Shown here in pieces: positions 10,414 to 19,427 of a stretch of 64,000 nucleotides of DNA. Position numbers and translations under genes: made by a program. How positions within the stretch are numbered: position 1 is the stretch's first letter; each line of letters opens with the position of its first letter. Source of the DNA: Phaeodactylum tricornutum CCAP 1055/1 (Eukaryota; Bacillariophyta; Bacillariophyceae; Surirellales; Neidiaceae); contig NC_011682.1 of the NCBI RefSeq assembly GCF_000150955.2, positions 1 through 64,000 on the forward strand, written 5' to 3'. A model generated the notes under the pieces. The model saw only the letters and a program-made list of their open reading frames with translations, was not told the DNA's origin and did no database searches.

Positions 10414-12708
10414 ATGTCAGAAGGAGATGTACGTTGTAAAATTGGGGGAAGGGTGACTGCAAAAGCTTGTCACGTTGTTTTTCTTGGTGAATGTGCTCGT
10501 AGATATGGTGCATTGAAGACTACCAAGGTCATTGTTGGGACTGTTGTAGAGGTCACAACCACCAGGAAGCCTCAAACCAACCGTACTTCCACCTTTGTTA
10601 CTGCTGACTTTGATTTGGGGGGTGGAGCAGTGAAGTGAAGCACGCTGAACATCCGTAGCGTCAAGGCCTTTGTACCAGACTTGACCACGTCACCAAATGA
10701 CGCTGATACAGCAGCTGTGGCAGCGCCCAACAATATGCTCGAAAACATTGATGCGCTTCCAACCGTAACAGCGGATACTGCAACTGAGACTGATTTGTTT
10801 CATATGGAAGCAGGGGTTGATCAACATCCAATTCTCGAACAAGACACGGAGTCACTGGTGCAGCTACCAGTACTTCCAATAGTGCCCAATGCTGACTTTG
10901 GTAACAATAACTTTTCCGAGGCAGAAGCTGTCCCTGCTGCAGTAGCACATGGCACAAAGTGGTATGAAGATGATGAAGCTACTCTAAATGATACAAATGG
11001 CAGTGTGCCAATAAAAGACTTCGGTATTTCCACGCCTGTTGGTGAAGTCTTGGGTCCAAACTCTGATATTGGCGGAAAGTACTCGAGACTGGAATACTTC
11101 CTTCTGATGTTTCCACCCAAACAGCTCACAACTATGTGTCAGCTAACAAATAACGCTCTGGTGCAACAGAACAAGCACATCATCACTACTGGCGAGCTGC
11201 TTCGCTTTTTTGGAATAGTCATTCTGACAACAAAGTTTGAGTACACAAGCCGATCCCAGCTGTGGTCAACAACTGCACTTTCAAAATATATTCCTGCTCG
11301 ATGCTTTGGACGGACAGGAATGTCAAGACAGCGATTTAACGATATATGGCAATGTCTTTGCTGGAGTGAGCAGCCTCCTGAGCGGCCAGAAGGTATGAGT
11401 TCGCAGAGCTACAGATGGAAACGTGTTGATGGCTTTGTAGCCAGGTACAATGATCACCAAAGTACAGCTTTCAAGCCCTCTCACATGATTTGTGTTGACG
11501 AGTCCATCTCTCGCTGGTATGGCCAAGGGGGGAATTGGATTAATCATGGGCTGCCTATGTATGTTGCCATAGATCGAAAGCCAGAGAACGGTTGCGAGAT
11601 CCAAAATGCGGCATGTGGATGTTCCGGAATTATGCTTCGGTTGAAACTGGTCAAGTCAAAGACTGCTCGGGAAGAAGGGGATGAGGGTGGTCTAAGCGAC
11701 AATCATCTTTTACTTGGCACAAGGATTCTCAAAGAGCTAGTTACTCCTTGGGCATGGACAAACCAAGTTGTATGTGCTGATTCCTATTTCGCTTCTGTTG
11801 GTGCTGCATTGGAGTTGAGACAAATAGGTTTGGGATTTATTGGGGTTGTGAAGAGTGCAACAAAGCACTTTCCAATGGCTTATCTTTCGAGACTGGAGTT
11901 CAATCATCGAGGAGACCGAAAAGGATTGTTGATGAAAGACGGACTCAATGGAAGTAGCTTGATGGCGTTTGTATGGATTGATCGTGATTGCCGATACTTT
12001 ATATCAAGTGTGTCCAGTCTTGATGCCGGCAGTCCATTTGTTCGATATTGATGGAGGCAGATTCAGCAATTGCCAAATGCTGACCCAGAGAGAATCGAAA
12101 TTGTTGTACCACAACCAAAAGCAGCAGAATTGTACTATACTACATGCGGAATGGTAGACAGGCACAACCGTCATTGCCAGGATACCCTCATGATTGAAAG
12201 GAAAGTGGGTACATTAGATTGGTCCATGAGGGTCAACTTGTCGATTTTTGGTATGCTGGTTGTTGATACCTGGCTAGCTTACAGTCAGTGCACAGGGCGT
12301 AATGGGGGCACCGGGAAAGACAAAAAGCAGAAAGACTTCTATACTTACTTGGCTGAGGAACTGGTGGATAACCAATATGACATAGTTGGAGGCAGCAGAA
12401 CGTCAGTCAGAGGGGGGTGTTTTTTCGACATGGAAATAAGCCCAACACTTTGCAGGACCACGGGAGAACCGAGAAGCGGTATATCTGCCCATCTATCCCC
12501 CACAAAAAAGATGAGAAGAGATAGTAAAGGGAATTCAACCAGCATTAGGCTACAGGGAAGGTGCTTGGTGTGTTCCAGTAAGTCAACACATGTCTGCTCC
12601 CTATGCAAAGATGAGGAAAAACCCGGTAGTAGAGAACCATGGATTTGCTGCACCAAAAATGGAAAGCTGTGCTATTCTGAGCATATGGCCACCTCCCATA
12701 GTGATTAA
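10414..12708 (+). pseudogene. piggyBac-family transposase, two in-frame TGA stops
   Basis: A single frame of 765 codons from the ATG at 10414 to the TAA at 12706-12708 is interrupted only by TGA at 10636-10638 and TGA at 12049-12051, with no frameshift. It carries the DDE_Tnp_1_7 domain of piggyBac transposases. Candidate catalytic aspartates are in ICVDESISRWYG, VVCADSYFAS and GMVDRHNRH, matching the three-Asp triad of the family. The C-terminus is a Cys/His-rich zinc-binding domain (CLVCSSKSTHVCSLCKDE ... CCTKNGKLCYSEH), as in active piggyBac enzymes. Both stops are TGA and could come from CGA by deamination of methylated CpG, a usual fate of silenced elements; that origin is inference. Confidence 0.88.
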
Positions 12709-12876
12709 ATATATATTTTATTTTACTTTCTATGCATTTGACTAAAATCTCGAAAACATAGTGCCATTCTTGACCACCATGGTCAAATTCCAGTTTTGCG
12801 TAGAATATTGTACTAGAGCTACACAATTATCAAATAGTTTTCGCTTTTTTCGTGTCCTCGTAAGAGGACAAATCCT

Positions 12877-12892
12877 GTCCTCTTAAGAGGAC
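12877..12892. repeat. Right subterminal 16-bp palindrome of the piggyBac-type element
   Basis: A perfect copy of GTCCTCTTAAGAGGAC, matching the one at 10118-10133. Confidence 0.8.
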
Positions 12893-13262
12893 AAGCGCCG
12901 GTCGCCCAGACACTAGCGTCAAAGGCAAATCCAATGATGGGGCCAGAAAATTTTTTTCAAAGATCTTGTCCGAACTTCAATAGGGCTTTTCTTCTACAAG
13001 CCCAAGAGATGCATCTGCAGTGTTCCTTATGTCTAAGATATGGAAAAATATTTTATATACTATTGTGTTAGTTTTAATTTGGGCCTGTTTCTCTTCGAAC
13101 GATCTACCTGGGGCGTGCCTCATTTGACTAATTTAATCGAAATAACAGAGAAGACATTTCATATTTAGGGAGTGTTCCTTCTTGCGCGCCAGACAGATTT
13201 TTCTAAGTGCCGTTTGAAAGCTTGGACTGGCTGAACTTTTGAATAGGGTTTTCAATCCTTGT

Positions 13263-13408
13263 TAAATTTAGTGAAGGTTTCTAAATCCTTCACTAAATTA
13301 GTGAAGGATTTAGTGAAGGATTTAGCGAAGGATTTACACTTAGATTTTGAAACAACCGTGACTTGGGAGACGAAAAAGTACTCACAGTCAGTAGTCCCTG
13401 TCTTTCCA
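13263..13408 (+). repeat. Left long inverted-repeat arm
   Basis: The arm contains alternating TTTAGTGAAGG and CCTTCACTAAAT units, then unique sequence ending in TCCCTGTCTTTCC. It pairs with 14254-14405 and differs from it by scattered substitutions and small gaps. Confidence 0.75.
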
Positions 13409-14253
13409 TTTCTTTTCGCACTGGACGCACAAGTCCATGAGGGGGACCAGCTCCATTGGACAGGCCACAATCTGATGATAGATATGCTGACAGCCTGCGG
13501 TGTGATAGTACAGATGCATAGCATCAATATCGAGACTGGTAGTTGTCGATCCCTGGGTGACACCGCGAGTGAGGAGCGACTCGAGTCGCGCACGCTACAA
13601 CGGTGGCGGATCGTCCCTGTTGACGTCCTCTTTATCCCGACAATATTGTCATCGGCCTCTACCCTCGCAGCTTTCCCCTAAATGTGCTGGGAGATCTGTA
13701 ATGATTGAAAGCTACGACGAACGCTGCTGCCGCCGTAGGAACGTACACGTCCGTTCCCCGAATGTGTGCCGTCGATTCTTTACAGGAAGCATTTTGTTTG
13801 CGTTGCTGCTGTCTCAGTGTGGTAGCTAGGAGTGAAGGCTCCTGTTACCGTCGATACGGAAGCATTGGCCTTGCGCTTGGGACCTCGCCCTCCTGTTTTG
13901 CCGCAACCTCGTCCTGCAGATCCTCCTCCGCGTCCCGTCGCCGAGGCTGAACTCGCAGCACTCGAACAACCCTACATTATTCCCAACGTCGCGGCAATAC
14001 TCAAATGCTCACACAAACTGTGCCTTTGCATATGAAGTCCTCACCCTCCTGTTTTGCCACGACCCCTTCCTGCAGATCCTCCTCCGCGTCCCTTCGCCAA
14101 GGCTGAACTCGCAGCGCTTGAACGACCCGAAATTTTTTCCCGACGTCGCTTCGAGACTCCAACGCTCACAAGGCCTGTGCCTTTGCGGTTATTGTTCAAG
14201 TAAAACAGTAATAGACGCCTTTTGGAGATTTGTAGAGCGCCTGCTAACAGTAA

Positions 14254-14405
14254 AGGAAAGACAGGGACTACTGGCTATTTTTTCGTCTCCCAAGTCACGG
14301 TCGTTTCAAAATCCTTCACTAAATTCTTCATTAAATCCTTCACTAAATCCTTCACTAATTTAGTGAAGGATTTAGAAACCTTCACTAATTTAGTGAAGGA
14401 TTCAG
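14254..14405 (-). repeat. Right long inverted-repeat arm
   Basis: The complement of this arm reproduces the left arm at 13263-13408. The CCTTCACTAAAT units continue to about 14420. Confidence 0.75.
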
Positions 14406-14547
14406 AATCCTTCACGAAATCCGGGACTGAGTTCTAATCCTTAAGTGGATTTGATTCCGAAAGTAGCTCACTTCGTAATTTTAACGCCTACCGGAAATTA
14501 CCGCTTTTTAAAGGGCTATTTATGCTTGTGGCGTTGAGGCACGCCCC

Positions 14548-15032
14548 TGTATTCAAGTTGGCTTGAAATTACTTCCACAGACAAAAAGGCCGACATTGCA
14601 AAAGGTTCGTTTTACACCATATTTATGTTATTTACCTTATTAGGAGGCACTTGACTTCAGATTATTTCAAAGTTATCAATAAGTACTGCAAACCTCTACT
14701 TGCAGTTACAGATTGTAAGCATCCGTTTGCCTTTTTCTAAGGAAACCCGGTTTTTACACGATTACCTCACAGTCAACCAACAGTAACTGTAAATGAAACT
14801 GTAATAAAAATAACGGTATTCGAGCTGCCATGCTCATCCACACTCTCCTCATTGTCAGCAGTAGGCAGCTTTCACTTACCAACCAGAGTAGCAGGAACGG
14901 CATAAACGGTACGCGTCGGTCTTGTACCGCATATTTGATCCCGTTACGACAAATGCGGCCTCGACGTGTCGGCTTCCTCTTGTTCTTCGCGAAAAGTGAA
15001 TCCTTGCAACTCACAGTCCATCTCGAAACAAG
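14548..15032. other. Intergenic, upstream of alpha/beta hydrolase gene
   Basis: AT-rich sequence with no supported gene. TCACAGTCA occurs at 14767-14775, and a near match (TCACAGTCC) lies at about 15011, just upstream of the hydrolase ATG. Confidence 0.5.
14767..14775 (-). promoter_or_regulatory. TGACTGTGA motif (antisense to gene at 15033)
   Basis: An exact copy of the recurring 9-mer, on the strand opposite to the downstream gene and 257 bases before its ATG. It is the one upstream copy that is not in sense orientation. Confidence 0.3.
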
Positions 15033-16415
15033 ATGAGATCATCAAGTAGCGATTTCGCTTCGAAAAACAACCAGCCGCTTCCGGCTCAGCCAAGCATCTG
15101 GTTCCATCCCGAATATACCTGGACGGATGTATGGATATCTATGTTGATGAAGCTGGTGCTTCCTCTCGGTAGGTTTGTGGACTATTTTCACTTGACGAAG
15201 GACGCCGACGGATCAAGCATGCATGCGTTGGTGCGGCGATGTCGGGCTAGACTGAATAGTATGGAAGAAATGGGTCTGAAAGCGGCAGGCTTTCATAGAT
15301 GGGCCAAGGCCTGGGGGTGTCCTGTGGCAACCTTTGTTTGGAACGTAGACGCTAGTTCTGACATTTTGGAAGATTATGGATTTCCAAACGAAGATCATCA
15401 CGGAAGCGGCGGGACAGACTTCTACGGTACTCAGCAAAGTATAGCTCATGTCTACCTACCGGCGCGACTCATTCCAGATGAACATTCTTCAGTGTGTGAT
15501 CCAGATAGCTTCGGTTTGCAAGCCCTACAGGCTAACCCGAATATATCTTGGGACAGAATCGACAACAGGATACCTATCGTGCTGCATTTTCACGGTGGCG
15601 GGTTGACGCTTGGGAGTCCCGACCGTATCTTGGATGCGGTAGAACGCGTCCACGACGGGTTAATTCAAAAGAAGCAAAACAACAATGACCCAGACTTGAA
15701 TTTAAAGATGGTCGTATTGATCAGCGCTGGATACAGTCTGGCCCCGGAAAAGTCCTTTCCTGCCGCACCTCTGGACGCTCTCAATATTTTAGCCTTCGTG
15801 ATCGGAAAGTTCCCGAATAATCCTGTTCATATTTCGGGAACGTCAGCGGGGGGATACTGTGCCTCTGTGGCAGCCATGGAGGGTATACGGCGCTTTCCGG
15901 GCCGTATCGCAAGTGCGCTTTTGGTTTCGCCCATGCTGGACCCCAAAGCCGATAGTCTCAGCTATTTCGCCAACGCGAACTCGGCCTACGCCTGCCCTGC
16001 GGGTTTTGTTCGTTACGGTTGGCAAGCTTTTTTTGATCTTGAGAAAAAGGAGAGTGACGTCGAGGACAACAATACCACGGAAATAGATGATCCATTGGCG
16101 TGTGGCTCGAACAGGACCATATGGGAGAATTCAAAGTGGAACGTCTCTTCTTTAAAACGTTTAGCGTTACCCTTCTCGAGTGTTCCACAAGGCTTGGATT
16201 CGTCGACGGCTCCTGTCTTTATCGTCGGTACCAATCGTGGTGATGTATTGTACAATGACGGCTTGATGGCAGTTGAGGCTCTTCGTCAAGCTGGGGCCAG
16301 TAAAGTGGAGCACGTAGATGCTGGTGGTTGTCACGTAATTGGATATTCAAACGATTGCAAAGCGAATGAAGCATTGCTGGATGCCTGGCGTCGAGCCGTT
16401 TTTCAACGTTCGTGA
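15033..16415 (+). CDS. Alpha/beta hydrolase, HSL-type esterase/lipase
   Basis: The 460-residue protein has the hallmarks of the hormone-sensitive-lipase branch (abhydrolase_3). These are the oxyanion-hole motif HFHGGG near residue 185, the nucleophile elbow GTSAGG with Ser271, a likely acid Asp404 in RGDVLYND and the catalytic His434 in GGCHVIGY. The N-terminal 150 residues lack family motifs and include a hydrophobic stretch (VWISMLMKLVLPLG) that may associate with membrane. It probably hydrolyses a short or medium acyl ester; the substrate cannot be told from sequence. The ATG at 15033 is the first in frame. The neighbour at 16660 is convergent, 245 bases away. Confidence 0.85.
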   Translation: MRSSSSDFASKNNQPLPAQPSIWFHPEYTWTDVWISMLMKLVLPLGRFVDYFHLTKDADGSSMHALVRRCRARLNSMEEMGLKAAGFHRWAKAWGCPVATFVWNVDASSDILEDYGFPNEDHHGSGGTDFYGTQQSIAHVYLPARLIPDEHSSVCDPDSFGLQALQANPNISWDRIDNRIPIVLHFHGGGLTLGSPDRILDAVERVHDGLIQKKQNNNDPDLNLKMVVLISAGYSLAPEKSFPAAPLDALNILAFVIGKFPNNPVHISGTSAGGYCASVAAMEGIRRFPGRIASALLVSPMLDPKADSLSYFANANSAYACPAGFVRYGWQAFFDLEKKESDVEDNNTTEIDDPLACGSNRTIWENSKWNVSSLKRLALPFSSVPQGLDSSTAPVFIVGTNRGDVLYNDGLMAVEALRQAGASKVEHVDAGGCHVIGYSNDCKANEALLDAWRRAVFQRS

Positions 16416-16659
16416 ACGACTCGAGCTTTTTGTGCCTCTGTACTTGTTAGTAACAAATATTTCAGCTACTCTCAGTGGTTCTCAAGTCCCACTATTGAAC
16501 GACCGTGCGATACAGCCATTCTCACTGCCCAGCCTTCACATCAAGATAGAAAACAGGAAAAAGTCTAAAAATCTATCTATTGAGCAGCTTTCGTTCAGCA
16601 TTCTCGGTCAAGAGCCTTTGACACTCTGTGCACTTATCGTCGCAATATTCACTCTCGCT

Positions 16660-18588
16660 TTATTTTCGGAGTGCCGGCGCAACCGGCTCGCCGACGAGCC
16701 AAAAGCGACAATACGAAGAAAGTGTTTGGTCTCCCATAGCGCTTTGTAGCCGCAACCATCCATCGGTATTGGCCGCAAGACGCACCTCCGGATCAAAGTG
16801 GTTGAAATATTTCAGGCTGTTCTTAAAATAGTCCAGCGGAAGCTCCAAATCAAATGGCTTCAAACCGGCAAGGCTCGCGAACGTTGATGTCATCCAAATG
16901 ACACGTTCCGTATCATATACGATGCTCGAAGTATCGCTATCGCAGACCATGTCTCCAGTGTGAGTGTTGATGCGGTGCGACGCGTCGCAACCCAGTTGTA
17001 CATGATCAGATGCCATGCGGACGCGACACTTTTGATAGCCGAGTCTTGAAAAGTGGGCAACAGGTCGCTTCAGGGACATCAGTTGCATAGTTGATTGTAT
17101 TGGTCGCTCAGGAAAAGCGGGTTCCTGGAGTATGCAGTCTTCGTAGTTTCTTGGTATAAGCGGTACCCGGGTGCAAATAAGAGGGTGACCGTCGCGTATG
17201 ATCGTAATTTCCAAAGCATTGTGTGAGGCGCTGAGCTTGAGCACGTCTGTTTTGCGTGTCAAATCTTTCAACGCTGCCCACACAAAAGGCACGGGGCAGC
17301 GCATACTATGATACTTGCCACCACGGAGGCTTTTGTGATCAAAGAACTCGAATGCCGAAAACATTGTTGGTGCCAAGTTGACGGCAATCATCATACTCTT
17401 GAGACCCAAAGGTTGCACGACAAAATGGAGACCACGTTTGCTGTCGCACTCCCAGAGAATGCTTTTAACCCCGTTGTGCATGAGAGTTTTAAAAATTGCC
17501 CAAAAGACTTTCCCATTCGCTAATGTTCCTTTCCATACCAGCGGACTTTGCAACGATAGACTTTCCTTTAGGCTTTGCCGAGCCCCCTTCCATAGCGTTG
17601 CATCCTCTCCCCGATCCGTGGCGTTGCAATGAAGCCACAATTTGTCGTTGCGAGTGGCCCCTTCATCCGATTGATCCCAGGATTTACAATCCTTCACGGG
17701 GGCATCGCAAACGTAGCAGTAACATAAATGACAGAACTTTCGGTTGCGATTCGTTCGATCTGGGTCGGACTGATCGCCACAAAACAAGTGCACCGTGCAA
17801 TGCTGTCGCATGTGCGGCAAGGTAACAGCGTTTTTAGTTCCAACCACCACAACATCTTCGCCGTCACTCTGGTCAAGTTCATCCTGGTCGAGTTTTTGTA
17901 TGCCGCTGATAGATTGGTACGTGTCAGCAACCAGAGCGTTTGGGGGGGGCTGCTCGAGTAATTCAATATCGTCGTCTTCCTCAGCCGAGTCTTGGAATAA
18001 TGAATCCTTAGTAGCGGGGGTCTGTGCGGTTGCAACCGCAGCGGGTTTACTATCGTTCTCGTCGTCGGTGCTGGTCAAATCCACGACATCTACCGGGGCT
18101 TCGGTCCGAGGACGGGTGCACCGGCTCGTTTGTTTCCCTGTCCGCTCTCGTTTCCGTGCGGGTGAAACTGACGTCTCGGTGTCGCTATTGTCGTACCTGT
18201 CCTCCAACGACCAAAGGTCTTCTTCCGCCAAAAGTGCCGCCGACGCTGCCGAGTAACAGCCGTGTAGATTAGAGGATCCGGAGTTAACATCAGGGATAGG
18301 GACTGACGGATGTTCGGCAGGTACGGTTCCAATATTCGGGGTCTCCTCTACCCGCCGCGCCGCCAAAGCAGCAGCCGACTCTAGCGCAAGACTGTTTGAT
18401 GGCCCGAACGCGTGCATTTGCAAAAAAGAACTGGGATTGACATGCTGTGCGTTTTGGTTGTCGTTGTCGTTCCGAAAACTTTGTAAGACGTGCACGCAAT
18501 CCTCCCACAGCGAGGTCGTCTTGTGAGCTGTGGAGGTATTCGTAGAATTCGCCGAGGTCTGCCCGTTGAACACCATTTCATTTTGCAT
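16660..18588 (-). CDS. RIN13-like zinc-motif protein with PCNA/9-1-1 clamp-like C-terminus
   Basis: The 642-residue product has three parts. Residues 1-260 are disordered and acidic, with DVVDLTSTDDE and EEDDDIELLEQ patches that resemble SUMO-interacting motifs. Residues about 268-350 hold a Cys/His cluster (HCTVHLFC ... KFCHLCYCYVCDAPVKDCKSW ... LHCNA), like the CYCYVCD motif of plant RPM1-interacting protein 13. The last 290 residues show a strand pattern like a sliding clamp: GLHFVVQPLGLKSMMIAVNL followed by LELPLDYFKNSLKYFNHF and FWLVGE. This resembles PCNA, HUS1 or RAD1, which hold DNA repair factors on DNA. The clamp assignment rests on pattern resemblance and is not certain. It is divergent from the UTP5 gene. 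Confidence 0.7.
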   Translation of the reverse strand: MQNEMVFNGQTSANSTNTSTAHKTTSLWEDCVHVLQSFRNDNDNQNAQHVNPSSFLQMHAFGPSNSLALESAAALAARRVEETPNIGTVPAEHPSVPIPDVNSGSSNLHGCYSAASAALLAEEDLWSLEDRYDNSDTETSVSPARKRERTGKQTSRCTRPRTEAPVDVVDLTSTDDENDSKPAAVATAQTPATKDSLFQDSAEEDDDIELLEQPPPNALVADTYQSISGIQKLDQDELDQSDGEDVVVVGTKNAVTLPHMRQHCTVHLFCGDQSDPDRTNRNRKFCHLCYCYVCDAPVKDCKSWDQSDEGATRNDKLWLHCNATDRGEDATLWKGARQSLKESLSLQSPLVWKGTLANGKVFWAIFKTLMHNGVKSILWECDSKRGLHFVVQPLGLKSMMIAVNLAPTMFSAFEFFDHKSLRGGKYHSMRCPVPFVWAALKDLTRKTDVLKLSASHNALEITIIRDGHPLICTRVPLIPRNYEDCILQEPAFPERPIQSTMQLMSLKRPVAHFSRLGYQKCRVRMASDHVQLGCDASHRINTHTGDMVCDSDTSSIVYDTERVIWMTSTFASLAGLKPFDLELPLDYFKNSLKYFNHFDPEVRLAANTDGWLRLQSAMGDQTLSSYCRFWLVGEPVAPALRK

Positions 18589-19427
18589 ACCGATATCGAC
18601 ACTGCCTTAAGGTGACGACGACAACGACAATTGACACTACAACTATATACAAAGAAAAGCCGCAAGCACCCGCTTCTTCGGTGTGAGTGATCCGCAGCAA
18701 CCAAGTATATTTATTCCAATCGACTGTCGTAAAGGCACTCGCAAACTTTCGACGGACCCGTGGCAAGTAACAGCACAACAACGCGAACAAGGGTGACTCG
18801 AACAGTCTTCGCCGGAGTTTCTACAGGCTTGACTCCAACTCGATGTTCGCGACTAGCTAGCTAGTTAGGTAGGTTGAGAGAAAGAGATAGCCTATGCGCA
18901 ATAGTACGTATTGGCGGGCAATAGAAGAAGAATTGGTAGCCCGTTCTACCAAACCTGACACAAACAGTGAGCGCCTGCACAGAATACGGTAACTAGCAAA
19001 GAACGAATGCTTCCACGATATCCCCGGTTTCCTTTATAGGACCTACTGTTTCGGAACCGTGACCGAGATCGGAAAGGAATCCGGAATGTCGATAGGTATC
19101 CTTTTTGTGTGGAATGATAAACTCCGTCCAAAATGAAAATCGACACGAACAAGACACAAACTTGTCGTGTCTCCCCCGCCCGTCTGGCATTCCTACGGCC
19201 GAAACGATAGCTCGGAACCATCGAAAGAAACTGTGTCGACCGGAATACCTACCGGTAAATGGTCCTGCCGAAAGACTACGCCGATTGCAAGTTTAGGCAA
19301 TCCGGAAGACGGCTACAACCCAACGCAGTAGCCAGAGAGAGAGAAAGAGCTGTAGTCTACCGCCGTACAACTCGTACTTCTGCAAACTCTCTCTTCACTT
19401 TGCAGTGGTACTGCTCCTGTTCACTTC
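18589..19427. other. Divergent intergenic region
   Basis: The region separates two divergent genes. It holds short simple tracts (CTAGCTAGCTAG near 18855; AGAGAGAGAAAGAG near 19334) and no supported gene. Confidence 0.5.

Larger units (their letters stand above)
10098..12916 (+). mobile_element. piggyBac-type DNA transposon
   Basis: About 2.8 kb bounded by inverted repeats: CTAGTGTCTGGGC at 10098-10110 and GCCCAGACACTAG at 12904-12916. Inside each end is the perfect 16-bp palindrome GTCCTCTTAAGAGGAC (10118-10133 and 12877-12892). Further partial AGAGGACA copies lie at 10153-10161 and 12852-12870. The outermost CTAG on both sides is palindromic, so it could be repeat sequence or a 4-bp target duplication. 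A TTAA, the canonical piggyBac target, sits in the centre of both palindromes. The interior encodes one piggyBac transposase. High similarity of the ends and only two stops in the transposase suggest fairly recent activity. Confidence 0.85.
13110..14547. mobile_element. Non-autonomous inverted-repeat element (tentative)
   Basis: GGGGCGTGCCTCA at 13110-13122 has its exact inverted copy at 14535-14547, suggesting short terminal repeats around about 1.44 kb. Inside is a much longer inverted repeat: about 145 bases at 13263-13408 match the complement of about 14254-14405. These arms contain 12-bp CCTTCACTAAAT-type units and a shared unique part that includes GTGACTTGGGAGACGAAAAA. The core also holds a direct duplication with a 156-bp offset (copies near 13883 and 14039). 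No transposase or other recognisable protein is present, and no clear target-site duplication was found. It could be a fold-back or Mutator-like non-autonomous transposon. Confidence 0.55.

Noticed and set aside
10124-12886. TTAA sites as the definite ends of the piggyBac-type element
   Set aside because: Symmetric sequence continues outward to CTAGTGTCTGGGC on both sides, so the outer ends were preferred; the TTAA alternative is kept as a question.
13259-14437. Coding genes inside the inverted-repeat element
   Set aside because: Frames there mostly translate the CCTTCACTAAAT repeats or the duplicated core and resemble no protein.
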